DNA of 9,373 nt from JAEZDP01 sp964430855 (GTDB lineage Bacteria > Acidobacteriota > Vicinamibacteria > Vicinamibacterales > Vicinamibacteraceae): the NCBI GenBank assembly GCA_964430855.1, contig CAYSHC010000127.1, positions 1 through 9,373 on the forward strand. The letters run 5' to 3'. Positions 1 through 5,752 of this stretch are shown here, in pieces. Within the stretch, counting starts at the first letter, position 1, and every line of letters begins with the position of its first letter. The translations under genes and the position numbers were made by a program. The notes beneath the pieces are model-generated. The model was not told where the DNA came from. It searched no databases and worked only from the letters and a program-made list of their open reading frames with translations.

Positions 1-82
1 CCGCCTCGGCAACACTCGTCAGCATCAGCGCACAGGATCGCACGAAACGTCCGCCAGGATCCCGGCGCGAGATCCGATCCCT
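1..82. other. Left-edge upstream region, no supported gene
   Basis: This is the leader upstream of the HNH gene. I see no convincing promoter and only weak purine-rich sequence before the ATG at 83. On the minus strand a short open stretch runs off the left edge (an ATG at about 25-23, or a GTG a few codons earlier) and could be the first residues of a divergent gene. Too little is visible to call it. Confidence 0.3.
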
Positions 83-616
83 ATGGATCACACACTCCTG
101 CTGAACGCGACGTGGGAACCGCTGAAGGTCGTCCACTGGCAGAAGGCGATCACGCTCTGGTGCCAGGGGAAGGTCGAGGTGGTGTCCGTCTATGACCGGG
201 AGGTCCGGTCGGTCACGGTCAGCTTCAAGCTGCCGTCGGTCATCCGCCTCCTGCGCCGCATCCGGATACGGCGCGCCTTCGACGACGTGCCGTTCTCGCG
301 GGCGAACATCTACGCGCGCGACAGGAATACCTGCCAGTATTGCGGGACGCGCCACCATCCGCAGGACCTCACGTTCGACCACGTGATTCCGGTCGCGCAG
401 GGCGGACGCAAGACCTGGGAGAACATCGTCGCCGCGTGTGTCCCGTGCAACAGGAAGAAGGGCGGACGCACGCCCGAGCAGGCCGGCATGACGCTCGTGC
501 GGCCGCCGAAGCGGCCGTCGAAGGCGCCGGCCGTGCGGCTGACCATAGGCCTGCGCCACACGCCTGAAAGCTGGCGCGACTACCTGTACTGGAACGTCGA
601 GCTGGATCAGACATAG
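83..616 (+). CDS. HNH endonuclease family protein
   Basis: A 177-residue protein of the small stand-alone HNH nuclease family that is common in bacterial chromosomes. Residues 1-70 form the family's conserved N-terminal part (LLLNATWEPLKVV, then a KLPSVIRLLRR stretch). Residues 74-130 are the HNH domain: a zinc knuckle with C84/C87 (CQYC) and C119/C122 (CVPC), the D99-H100 pair in FDHVIP as the metal-binding and general-base site, N114 in the WENIV segment, and N123 after the last cysteine pair. All key residues are present, so the enzyme looks intact. The start at 83 fits the usual N-terminus of the family, although the ribosome binding site is weak. The stop codon touches a GTAG-headed palindrome. 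The biological role of this family is not settled; it is usually annotated only as HNH endonuclease. No methylase, phage or restriction partner is seen nearby. Confidence 0.93.
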   Translation: MDHTLLLNATWEPLKVVHWQKAITLWCQGKVEVVSVYDREVRSVTVSFKLPSVIRLLRRIRIRRAFDDVPFSRANIYARDRNTCQYCGTRHHPQDLTFDHVIPVAQGGRKTWENIVAACVPCNRKKGGRTPEQAGMTLVRPPKRPSKAPAVRLTIGLRHTPESWRDYLYWNVELDQT

Positions 617-641
617 GTAGGGACGGCTCTCCGAGCCGTCC
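616..641 (+). repeat. REP-like GTAG palindrome, left copy
   Basis: A 26-bp unit made of G, then GTAG (617-620), then a perfect hairpin: GGACGGCTC, loop TCC, GAGCCGTCC. The first base is the last base of the HNH stop codon. An exact reverse complement lies at 1201-1226. A GTAG tetranucleotide followed by a hairpin is the known form of REP elements served by RAYT (TnpA-REP) transposases, for example the GTAG elements of Stenotrophomonas. Assigning this unit to that class is inference. The hairpin could also act as a 3' end or terminator for the HNH transcript, but no T-run follows. Confidence 0.8.
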
Positions 642-671
642 ACGCTGTGAACCGCGGACCGCGCATCGTCT

Positions 672-706
672 CCGCTAGCCGCTCACCGCTGACCGCTGAC
701 CGCTGG
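672..706 (+). repeat. Five tandem 7-bp repeats (CCGCTNN)
   Basis: Five back-to-back heptamers start at 672, 679, 686, 693 and 700. They read CCGCTAG, CCGCTCA, CCGCTGA, CCGCTGA and CCGCTGG. Protease homology on the minus strand stops where this array begins, so the array marks the broken end of that pseudogene. Confidence 0.85.
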
Positions 707-1118
707 TCCGAGCAGGCGTTCAAGCCGGGGGAGTGCGTAGCCCCTCCAACCCGGCTCTTCACCGAGCGGGCCGCCGAGAAGGGTCGAGTAGCTGTAGACA
801 GACGACGAAATCAGAATGCTCCAAGAGAGCGTTCGCGGATCGACAGCGATCACTGCTGGCAGAATCACGCAGGCGAGCATCACCAGTCCCACGCCACAGG
901 TCGTCGCACCGAGCGCGCGGCCAGGTGCCGGAAGAACCGAAATGCCCGGCAATTCGCCGCAGTCATCCGAGGCGTGACCAGCGCCGCGATGGTCGGTCCA
1001 AGTGTCGCTACGGCGGTCCATGCCAGTCCTCCGCGAAAAATCACCAGCGGCACGAAGGTGAGCCACGCCCAGGCGCAGGGATCGTGAAGAAGATGGCCAG
1101 ATTCCTTGACGTCGCCAT
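700..1118 (-). pseudogene. Frameshifted, truncated CPBP (CAAX/Abi) intramembrane protease remnant
   Basis: Three minus-strand frames carry successive pieces of one membrane protein. An ATG at 1118 opens a short piece ending in LAIFFTI. A second frame from about 1071 reads WAWLTFVPLVIF, then TLGPTIAALVT, which looks like the first membrane segments of CPBP proteases. A third frame, from about 912 down to 707, reads GVGLVMLACVILPAVIA and then the family hallmark LGEEPGWRGYALPRLE, the EExxxR motif with the catalytic glutamates. At least two frameshifts separate the pieces. Reading ends at the 7-bp repeat array just after LLGP, so the second half of the family domain, with its conserved histidine motifs, is missing. 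CPBP proteases are membrane metalloproteases involved in prenyl-protein processing, bacteriocin immunity or unknown roles. This copy cannot make a working enzyme unless the sequence has errors, and the missing half argues against that explanation. Confidence 0.75.
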
Positions 1119-1161
1119 ATCGTGAACCTGAGCCCGTGGACTATGCGGTGGGCGGTGGACC

Positions 1162-1205
1162 GCGTCCGCGTACCGCCAGGACGGCGTCCGCGTACCGCCA
1201 GGACG
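1162..1205 (+). repeat. Two tandem 22-bp repeats
   Basis: Two identical 22-bp units (1162-1183 and 1184-1205) begin GCGTCCGCGTACCGCC and end AGGACG. The second unit runs directly into the right-hand REP-like palindrome and overlaps its first five bases, so the two repeats share the string GGACG. No coding function is seen. Confidence 0.85.
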
Positions 1206-1226
1206 GCTCGGAGAGCCGTCCCTACC
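1201..1226 (-). repeat. REP-like GTAG palindrome, right copy (inverted)
   Basis: Exact 26-bp reverse complement of the unit at 616-641. On the minus strand it reads G, GTAG, then the GGACGGCTC / TCC / GAGCCGTCC hairpin, so it faces away from waaF just as the left copy faces away from the HNH gene. The identity ends exactly at the unit borders. The hairpin could serve as the 3' end of the minus-strand LPS operon. Confidence 0.8.
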
Positions 1227-1240
1227 GAGCCGTCCCTACC
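1227..1240 (-). repeat. Half copy of the REP-like unit at the waaF stop
   Basis: The 14 bases GAGCCGTCCCTACC duplicate 1213-1226 directly, giving on the minus strand a GTAG head and one hairpin arm but no second arm. The TAG within this head (1238-1236, minus strand) is the stop codon of waaF. This half unit and the full unit beside it form a small head-to-tail array. Confidence 0.8.
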
Positions 1241-2270
1241 CGAGTGCGTCCATGACGCGCTCCGGCGGGACGCGGGTCATGCAGCGATGGTCGATGGGGC
1301 ATTCGCGCAGCAGGCACGGGCGGCACCAGACGTCGGCCGTGAGGATGGTGTGCGGGCCCAGGGGCGCCGTGGCGTGCTCGTCGGTCGCCCCGAACACCGT
1401 GACGACCGGCGTGCCCACGGCCGCGGCGAGGTGCATGGCGCCCGAGTCGTTCGCGAGCACCCGCGTCGCGAGGGCCAGCACCGCGGCCAGCTGCGACAGC
1501 GACGTGGCGCCCGTCAGGTCGACGACCCGCGCCACGCCCGGCGCCGCCAGCGCGTGCGCCGTCTCGTCACGGACCTGCTGCGCTGCGGGCCGATCGCCGG
1601 CCGCCCCGACGAGCACCACGGTCCCCTGCCGTTCGGAGATCCATCGCGCAGCGACGCGTGCCATGAAGGCTGGCGGCCACTGCTTGGCCGTGCCGTAGGC
1701 CGCGCCGGGCGCGCAGGCGAGCAGCGGCGACGTGCCGTCCCAGCCCGCGGCCCGCAGAAACGCGTCAGCTTCCGCTGACATGTCTGGCGGCACCCGCAGC
1801 TGCACCTCGAGCGCCGGCCGCGGCAGGCCCAGGGCGTCGACGAGCGCCGCGTAGTAGTCGGCGTGATGGCGCGAGGTGCGGCGCGTCGCACGCGGGCGCA
1901 CCGCACGCGTCAGCAGCCATCCCCGCCCGTCCCGCCTGTAGCCCCAGCGCTCGGCAACGCCCGCCTGTCGCAGCACCCAGGCCGATCCGAACGAGTTGGT
2001 GAAGAGCACCGCGAGGTCGTAGGCCCCCGATCGCAGGCGGTCCGCATCCGCGCGCTGCGCCGCGAGGCCGCGCATCCCCTTCCCCGCCAGCGGCACGGCG
2101 CCGAGCGAGGCGTCGATCATCGGGACGAGCGGCACGAACGGGGCCGGCAGCGCGACGTCCACCGCCGCGTCCGGCCAGGCACGGCGCACGGCGAGGATCG
2201 ACGGCGCGGCCATCACCACGTCGCCGAGCCAGTTGGGCGCCCGCACGACGACGCGCGACGGCGCGGTCAC
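1236..2270 (-). CDS. waaF: Lipopolysaccharide heptosyltransferase II
   Basis: A GT9-family glycosyltransferase of 344 residues that adds the second L-glycero-D-manno-heptose to the LPS inner core at the cytoplasmic face of the inner membrane. The N-terminal domain starts with RAPNWLGDVVMA; D17 matches the catalytic aspartate of the family. The C-terminal nucleotide-sugar domain shows PGAAYGTAKQWP (188-199), DLTGATSLSQLA (251-262), NDSGAMHLAAAVGTPVV (274-290) and FGATDEHATAPLG. The Cys-rich signature CRPCLLRECPIDHRC (316-330) is typical of WaaF rather than WaaC. The frame stays open upstream to 2408, but the GTG at 2270 is preferred: it gives the normal family N-terminus and overlaps the upstream stop as GTGA. 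The C-terminus (RVMDALG) seems a few residues short, because the stop lies in a REP-like half unit. Confidence 0.93.
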   Translation of the reverse strand: MTAPSRVVVRAPNWLGDVVMAAPSILAVRRAWPDAAVDVALPAPFVPLVPMIDASLGAVPLAGKGMRGLAAQRADADRLRSGAYDLAVLFTNSFGSAWVLRQAGVAERWGYRRDGRGWLLTRAVRPRATRRTSRHHADYYAALVDALGLPRPALEVQLRVPPDMSAEADAFLRAAGWDGTSPLLACAPGAAYGTAKQWPPAFMARVAARWISERQGTVVLVGAAGDRPAAQQVRDETAHALAAPGVARVVDLTGATSLSQLAAVLALATRVLANDSGAMHLAAAVGTPVVTVFGATDEHATAPLGPHTILTADVWCRPCLLRECPIDHRCMTRVPPERVMDALG

Positions 2271-3208
2271 GACTCGGCCCCGCCCGGGGGCGGCTCCATG
2301 CGCAGCTCCGGCGACTCCGACGTCGGCACGTCGTCGCGCCAGCGCCGGTGCATCCAGAGCCAGAGCTCGGGGTGCGCGCGGACGTAGCGCTCGAGCATCC
2401 GCGTGCACCGCTGCGTCAGCTCGCGAACCGCATCGGGCGCGTCCGGGTCGGGCATCGCGATCGGCGCCTCGTAGATCAGGCGGTAGCGCCCGTCGTTGAG
2501 CGGCAGCGCGAACACGGGGATGATGGGCGCCCCGGTCTTGAGCGCGAACGACGCGACGGCCGACGTGGTGGCCGCGGGCCGCCCGAAGAAGTCCACCTTC
2601 ACGGCGTCGGTCGTCAGGATGTGCTGGTCGATCAGGATCGCGACGCCCTGGTTGTTCTGCAGCGCGCGCAGGATGCGGCGCAGGCCGCCCTTGCGGTCGA
2701 TGACCACGTTGCCGGTGCGCGTCCGGAGGCGCTCGAGCAGCGCGTCGAGCTCAGGGTTGTCGAGCGCGCGCGCGACGACGGCGATGGGCGGGTACCGCAG
2801 CGCGTGCGCGACGGCGTGCACCTCCCAGAAGCCGAAGTGGCCGGTGATGAACAGCGTGCCGCGCCCGAGCGCCCGCGCCGCCTCGAGGTGCTCGGTGCCG
2901 ACAAACTCCACCGACGCCAGCATCTCCTCGGGCGAGAGGCCGCTGAAGCGCAGCAGCTCCATCATCTTGCGTCCGAAGTGCCGGAAGACGCCGCGCGCGA
3001 TGCGGCGCCGCTCCTGTGGCGACCGCTCGGGAAACGCCGCGGCCAGGTTGTCGAGCGTGATGCGGCGGTGCCTCGCGTCGACGATGTAGGCCACCCGGCC
3101 GAGCGCGCTGCCGAGCGCGAGCACGACGCCCTGCGGGAGGCGCTGCACGACGGCCGACAGGCCGCGCACGAGCGCGGACTCCAGCCGATGGCGCACACGA
3201 CGCGTCAT
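2267..3208 (-). CDS. lpxL: Lipid A biosynthesis acyltransferase (LpxL/HtrB-like)
   Basis: A 313-residue member of the LpxL/LpxM lysophospholipid acyltransferase family, which moves a secondary fatty acid from acyl-ACP onto Kdo-lipid A or its precursor at the inner membrane. The catalytic HX4E motif is seen as HFGFWE, with H124 and E129. Further family blocks are NLAAAFPE (54-61), VVARALDNPELD (144-155), the ILIDQH...VDFFGRPAATTSAVASFALKTGAPIIPVF block (191-233), and the C-terminal HPELWLWMHRRWR (279-291). Residues 15-45 are hydrophobic and probably the membrane anchor. The ATG at 3208 overlaps the lpxK stop as ATGA; the longer upstream frame is Arg-rich noise. The acyl chain, and whether the enzyme acts like LpxL or LpxM, cannot be read from the sequence. 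Confidence 0.92.
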   Translation of the reverse strand: MTRRVRHRLESALVRGLSAVVQRLPQGVVLALGSALGRVAYIVDARHRRITLDNLAAAFPERSPQERRRIARGVFRHFGRKMMELLRFSGLSPEEMLASVEFVGTEHLEAARALGRGTLFITGHFGFWEVHAVAHALRYPPIAVVARALDNPELDALLERLRTRTGNVVIDRKGGLRRILRALQNNQGVAILIDQHILTTDAVKVDFFGRPAATTSAVASFALKTGAPIIPVFALPLNDGRYRLIYEAPIAMPDPDAPDAVRELTQRCTRMLERYVRAHPELWLWMHRRWRDDVPTSESPELRMEPPPGGAES

Positions 3209-4239
3209 GCGCCCTCCGCGGCGAGGTTGAGGCGGGCGCGCAGCCACGCGTGAAACGCGTCGACCGGCTCGATCACGACCTCGAGGGGGACGACGGCCAT
3301 CGGAACGGCCGCGGGCGTGCGCCGTTCGAACTTCACGGCGTCCTTCGCGGTGGTGATGACCGCGTCGGCGCCGAGCGCGGCGACCCGCTGCTCGATGTCG
3401 TGCACGTCGCCGTCGGTGAACACGTGGTGATCGGCGTAGCGCATGTGGCCGGCGAGCTGCCAGCCCGCGCGCGCGAGGTCGTCGGCGACACGCTCCGGCC
3501 ACGCGATGGCCGTCACGAGCAGCACGCGACGCTCCTTGAGGTGCCTGAAATCGGTAACGCCGGCCAGCGCGCGCGGCGGGCCGAGATGGCGCGTGACCTC
3601 GAACACCGGGCGGTCGCCGAGCGCCTCGCGCCCGAACGCGAGGCTGAACTCGGCCGCGGACGTCCCGACGGCGAGCAGCGCGTCGGCATATGCGAGCGCC
3701 GCGCGCGACTCGCGCAGCCGTCCCGCGGGGACGACCTCCCCGTGCAGCAGGTCCTCGAGCGTCAGCAGCACGAGGTTCACGTCACGCGCCAGCTGCACGT
3801 GCTGGAACCCGTCGTCGAGGATGTGGATGGTGCAGTCGAGGTGCTGCTCGGCGTAGAGGCCGGCACGGTACCGCTGCGGATGCACGAGCACGCAGCAGCC
3901 GGGCAGCTCGCGCGCCAGCATGTACGGCTCGTCGCCGCTCTCGGCCAGGTCGGCCCGCATCCGCTCGGCGTCGCGCACGACGACGACGTCGGACGTCTTG
4001 CGCTCGCGGCGGTAGCCGCGGCTGAGAATGGCAGGGCGCTCGCCCCAGCCGTGCAGCAGCCGCGCGAGGGTCGCCACGACGGGGGTCTTGCTGCGTCCGC
4101 CCACGGCAAGGTTGCCGACGCTGATGACCGGACGTGACAGCCGCTGCGGCGCCTTCTGCCGCCAGTGCCGCCGCGCGGCGGCGACGCTGCCGTACAGCCG
4201 CGCCGTAGCCCGAGTCATCCCCAGCGACCAGTCAGTCAC
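3205..4239 (-). CDS. lpxK: Tetraacyldisaccharide 4'-kinase
   Basis: LpxK phosphorylates the 4' position of the tetraacyl disaccharide with ATP to make lipid IVA, on the inner face of the inner membrane. The 344-residue length is normal. Seen in order: the SVGNLAVGG block leading into the P-loop (40-53), SRGYRR (73-78), ESGDEPYMLAR (100-110), ILDDGFQH (140-147) with the conserved Asp pair, PAGRLRE (171-177), and the late ITTAKDAVKF segment. The P-loop reads VGGRSKTP where most family members have VGGTGKTP; the lysine and threonine are kept. The GTG at 4239 overlaps waaA by 8 bases. An in-frame ATG at 4218 is a possible alternative start that would remove seven residues. The position between waaA and lpxL makes this part of one translationally coupled lipid A operon. 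Confidence 0.93.
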   Translation of the reverse strand: MTDWSLGMTRATARLYGSVAAARRHWRQKAPQRLSRPVISVGNLAVGGRSKTPVVATLARLLHGWGERPAILSRGYRRERKTSDVVVVRDAERMRADLAESGDEPYMLARELPGCCVLVHPQRYRAGLYAEQHLDCTIHILDDGFQHVQLARDVNLVLLTLEDLLHGEVVPAGRLRESRAALAYADALLAVGTSAAEFSLAFGREALGDRPVFEVTRHLGPPRALAGVTDFRHLKERRVLLVTAIAWPERVADDLARAGWQLAGHMRYADHHVFTDGDVHDIEQRVAALGADAVITTAKDAVKFERRTPAAVPMAVVPLEVVIEPVDAFHAWLRARLNLAAEGA

Positions 4240-5566
4240 GTCCGTCCCGTGTCCCTGCCGCCTCGCGCGGCGCGTGGCTCGTGCCGGACGTGACGCGGCC
4301 GATGGCCTCGAGCGTGCGGAGGGCCGCGCCGCGATGCCGTTGCACCAGCACGCGTGCGTTGGCGCCCAGCGCCTCGCGGCACGCCGGCGAGGCGAACAGC
4401 TCGAGCACCGCCTGCGTGAACGCCCGGGCGTCGGATACCTGCACGAGCGCGCCCTCGTCGAGGAAGGTCTGCGCGATGTCCGGGAAGTTGTGCATCGAAG
4501 GCCCCACGACGATCGCGCGCCCGAAGAGCGCGGGCTCCAGCACGTTGTGGCCGCCGGCGTCGACCAGGCTGCCGCCGACGAACACGACGGTCGCCAGCCC
4601 GAACAGGGCCGCCAGCTCTCCCACGGTATCGACGATCACGACGTCGGCCGTCAACGGGGCGCCCGGCGCCAGTGACGTGCGGCGCACGACGCGCAGCCCG
4701 CGCCCCGACGCCAGCGCCGTCACCTCGTCGAACCGTTCGGGATGCCGCGGCACGAGCAGCAGCAGGGCGGACGGCTCGCGCTCGCGCAGCGCCTCGAAGG
4801 CATCGAGCACCAGCGCGTCCTCGCCGCGCAGCGTGCTGGCCGCCAGCAGGACGGGCCTCGTCCCGACGCCGCTGAAGGACGCCAGCACCGGGTGCGTCGC
4901 GCTCCGCTCGAGCAGCGACCAGTCGAGGGCGTCGTACTTGAGGCTGCCGGTGACGACGACGCGGTCGGCGGGCGCGCCCATCTGGCGGAGCCGCTCCGCG
5001 TAGAGGTCCGATTGCGCGCACAGCAGCGCGACCTGATCGAGCACGGGCCGGAGCAGGGCCCGCGCGGCACGGTAGCGCGGGAAGCTCCGATCGGACACGC
5101 GCGCGTTCACGAGCACGACGGGCACGCCCTGGCGGCGGCTCTCGCGGATGAGGCGCGGCCAGATCTCGGTCTCGACGATGACCAGCAGCGCCGGGCGCAG
5201 CCGGCGCAGCACACGGCGCACGCTGAAGGCGAAGTCGAGCGGCAGGTAGAACAGCCCGTCCAGGTCAGGCAGCTGGCGCGCCGCAATCTGGCGCCCGGTG
5301 CGGGTGGTGGTCGACACGACGATCGCATGCCCGGGGAACCGCTCGCGCAGCGCCGGGAGGAGCGCGCGCGCGGCCAGCACCTCGCCGACAGACACCGCGT
5401 GCACCCAGACGCTCGGACGGCCGTCGGCGCCCAGGGCGGCAGGCAGGCGTCCGAAGCGTTCGCCGATGGCGTCGGTGTACTTGCCGTGCCGCCAGGCCTG
5501 CCAGAGCAGCCATGGCGAGACGAGGGTCAACGCCACCGAACCGACGCAGCTGTAGAGGAAGTACAT
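4232..5566 (-). CDS. waaA: 3-deoxy-D-manno-octulosonic acid (Kdo) transferase
   Basis: A GT30-family enzyme of 444 residues that transfers Kdo from CMP-Kdo to lipid IVA at the inner membrane. Residues 1-23 (MYFLYSCVGSVALTLVSPWL) form the usual N-terminal membrane anchor. Then follow ERFGRLP (36-42), WVHAVSVGEVLAARAL with the catalytic glutamate E62, STTTRTGRQIA (85-95), ETEIWPRLI (132-140), NARVSDRSF (154-162), VTGSLKYD (205-212), and FVGGSLVDAGGHNVLEPALFGR (329-350) for nucleotide-sugar binding. The frame is open far upstream through the promoter region, but the ATG at 5566 starts the normal protein. There is no clear Shine-Dalgarno sequence. It is the first gene of the minus-strand LPS operon, divergent from gap. 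Whether it adds one, two or more Kdo residues cannot be told. Confidence 0.95.
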   Translation of the reverse strand: MYFLYSCVGSVALTLVSPWLLWQAWRHGKYTDAIGERFGRLPAALGADGRPSVWVHAVSVGEVLAARALLPALRERFPGHAIVVSTTTRTGRQIAARQLPDLDGLFYLPLDFAFSVRRVLRRLRPALLVIVETEIWPRLIRESRRQGVPVVLVNARVSDRSFPRYRAARALLRPVLDQVALLCAQSDLYAERLRQMGAPADRVVVTGSLKYDALDWSLLERSATHPVLASFSGVGTRPVLLAASTLRGEDALVLDAFEALREREPSALLLLVPRHPERFDEVTALASGRGLRVVRRTSLAPGAPLTADVVIVDTVGELAALFGLATVVFVGGSLVDAGGHNVLEPALFGRAIVVGPSMHNFPDIAQTFLDEGALVQVSDARAFTQAVLELFASPACREALGANARVLVQRHRGAALRTLEAIGRVTSGTSHAPREAAGTRDGRD

Positions 5567-5752
5567 GACGGCCGCGGCCCGGGGCCCGTCGGAGGAAGCC
5601 GGGGCGGAAGTATAGCGCACCGATGCGGTACTATTGGAGGTTCCGAGCGGCGCCCCGGCGCCTCCTGCCGGACTCCTCAGGCAGGACCCGTGACGCCCGG
5701 TCATCGGCATCATTTCAGGCGACGGTCTCGCCATCCCACTGGAGGGTCTTGC
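5567..5752. promoter_or_regulatory. Divergent intergenic region between waaA and gap
   Basis: This 186-bp gene-free stretch must hold promoters for both operons. It contains a minus-strand -10-like TATACT (5614-5609), a possible plus-strand -10-like TACTAT (5629-5634), and an inverted repeat (TCCTGCC 5663-5669 with GGCAGGA 5680-5686, 10-base loop) that would fold in the gap mRNA leader. It ends with the gap ribosome binding site GGAGGG at 5741-5746. No clear -35 boxes are seen for either direction. Confidence 0.5.
5605..5616 (-). promoter_or_regulatory. Candidate -10 region of the LPS operon
   Basis: On the minus strand this reads GCTATACTTCCG, with TATACT matching the sigma-70 -10 consensus at five of six positions. 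It lies about 40 bases before the waaA ATG. No good -35 hexamer is present at 16-18 bases spacing. The same 12-mer, with one change, occurs before the tRNA gene at 9215-9226, which adds some weight. Confidence 0.35.

Noticed and set aside
1..25. Start of a divergent minus-strand gene with a signal-peptide-like beginning
   Set aside because: Only about eight to fourteen codons are visible before the window edge, too few to support a gene.
647..1125. Plus-strand open frames in the HNH-waaF gap
   Set aside because: They are composed of Arg, Ser and Pro without motifs and oppose the protease remnant on the minus strand.
616..1240. A CRISPR array or a classic insertion sequence with a transposase
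   Set aside because: There are only two full repeats, no regular spacers and no transposase reading frame between them, and no target-site duplication is evident outside the repeats.
2271..2408. Longer N-terminus for waaF from an ATG at 2408
   Set aside because: The extra 46 residues are Arg/Ala-rich noise inside lpxL, whereas the GTG at 2270 gives the family N-terminus and a GTGA overlap.
3209..3502. Longer N-terminus for lpxL from 3502
   Set aside because: The added 98 residues are Arg-rich shadow sequence of lpxK. The ATG at 3208 overlaps the lpxK stop as ATGA and starts the normal protein.
4769..4777. GGACGGCTC inside waaA as another REP arm
   Set aside because: There is no GTAG head and no pairing arm nearby; it is coding sequence, and the match is likely chance in GC-rich DNA.
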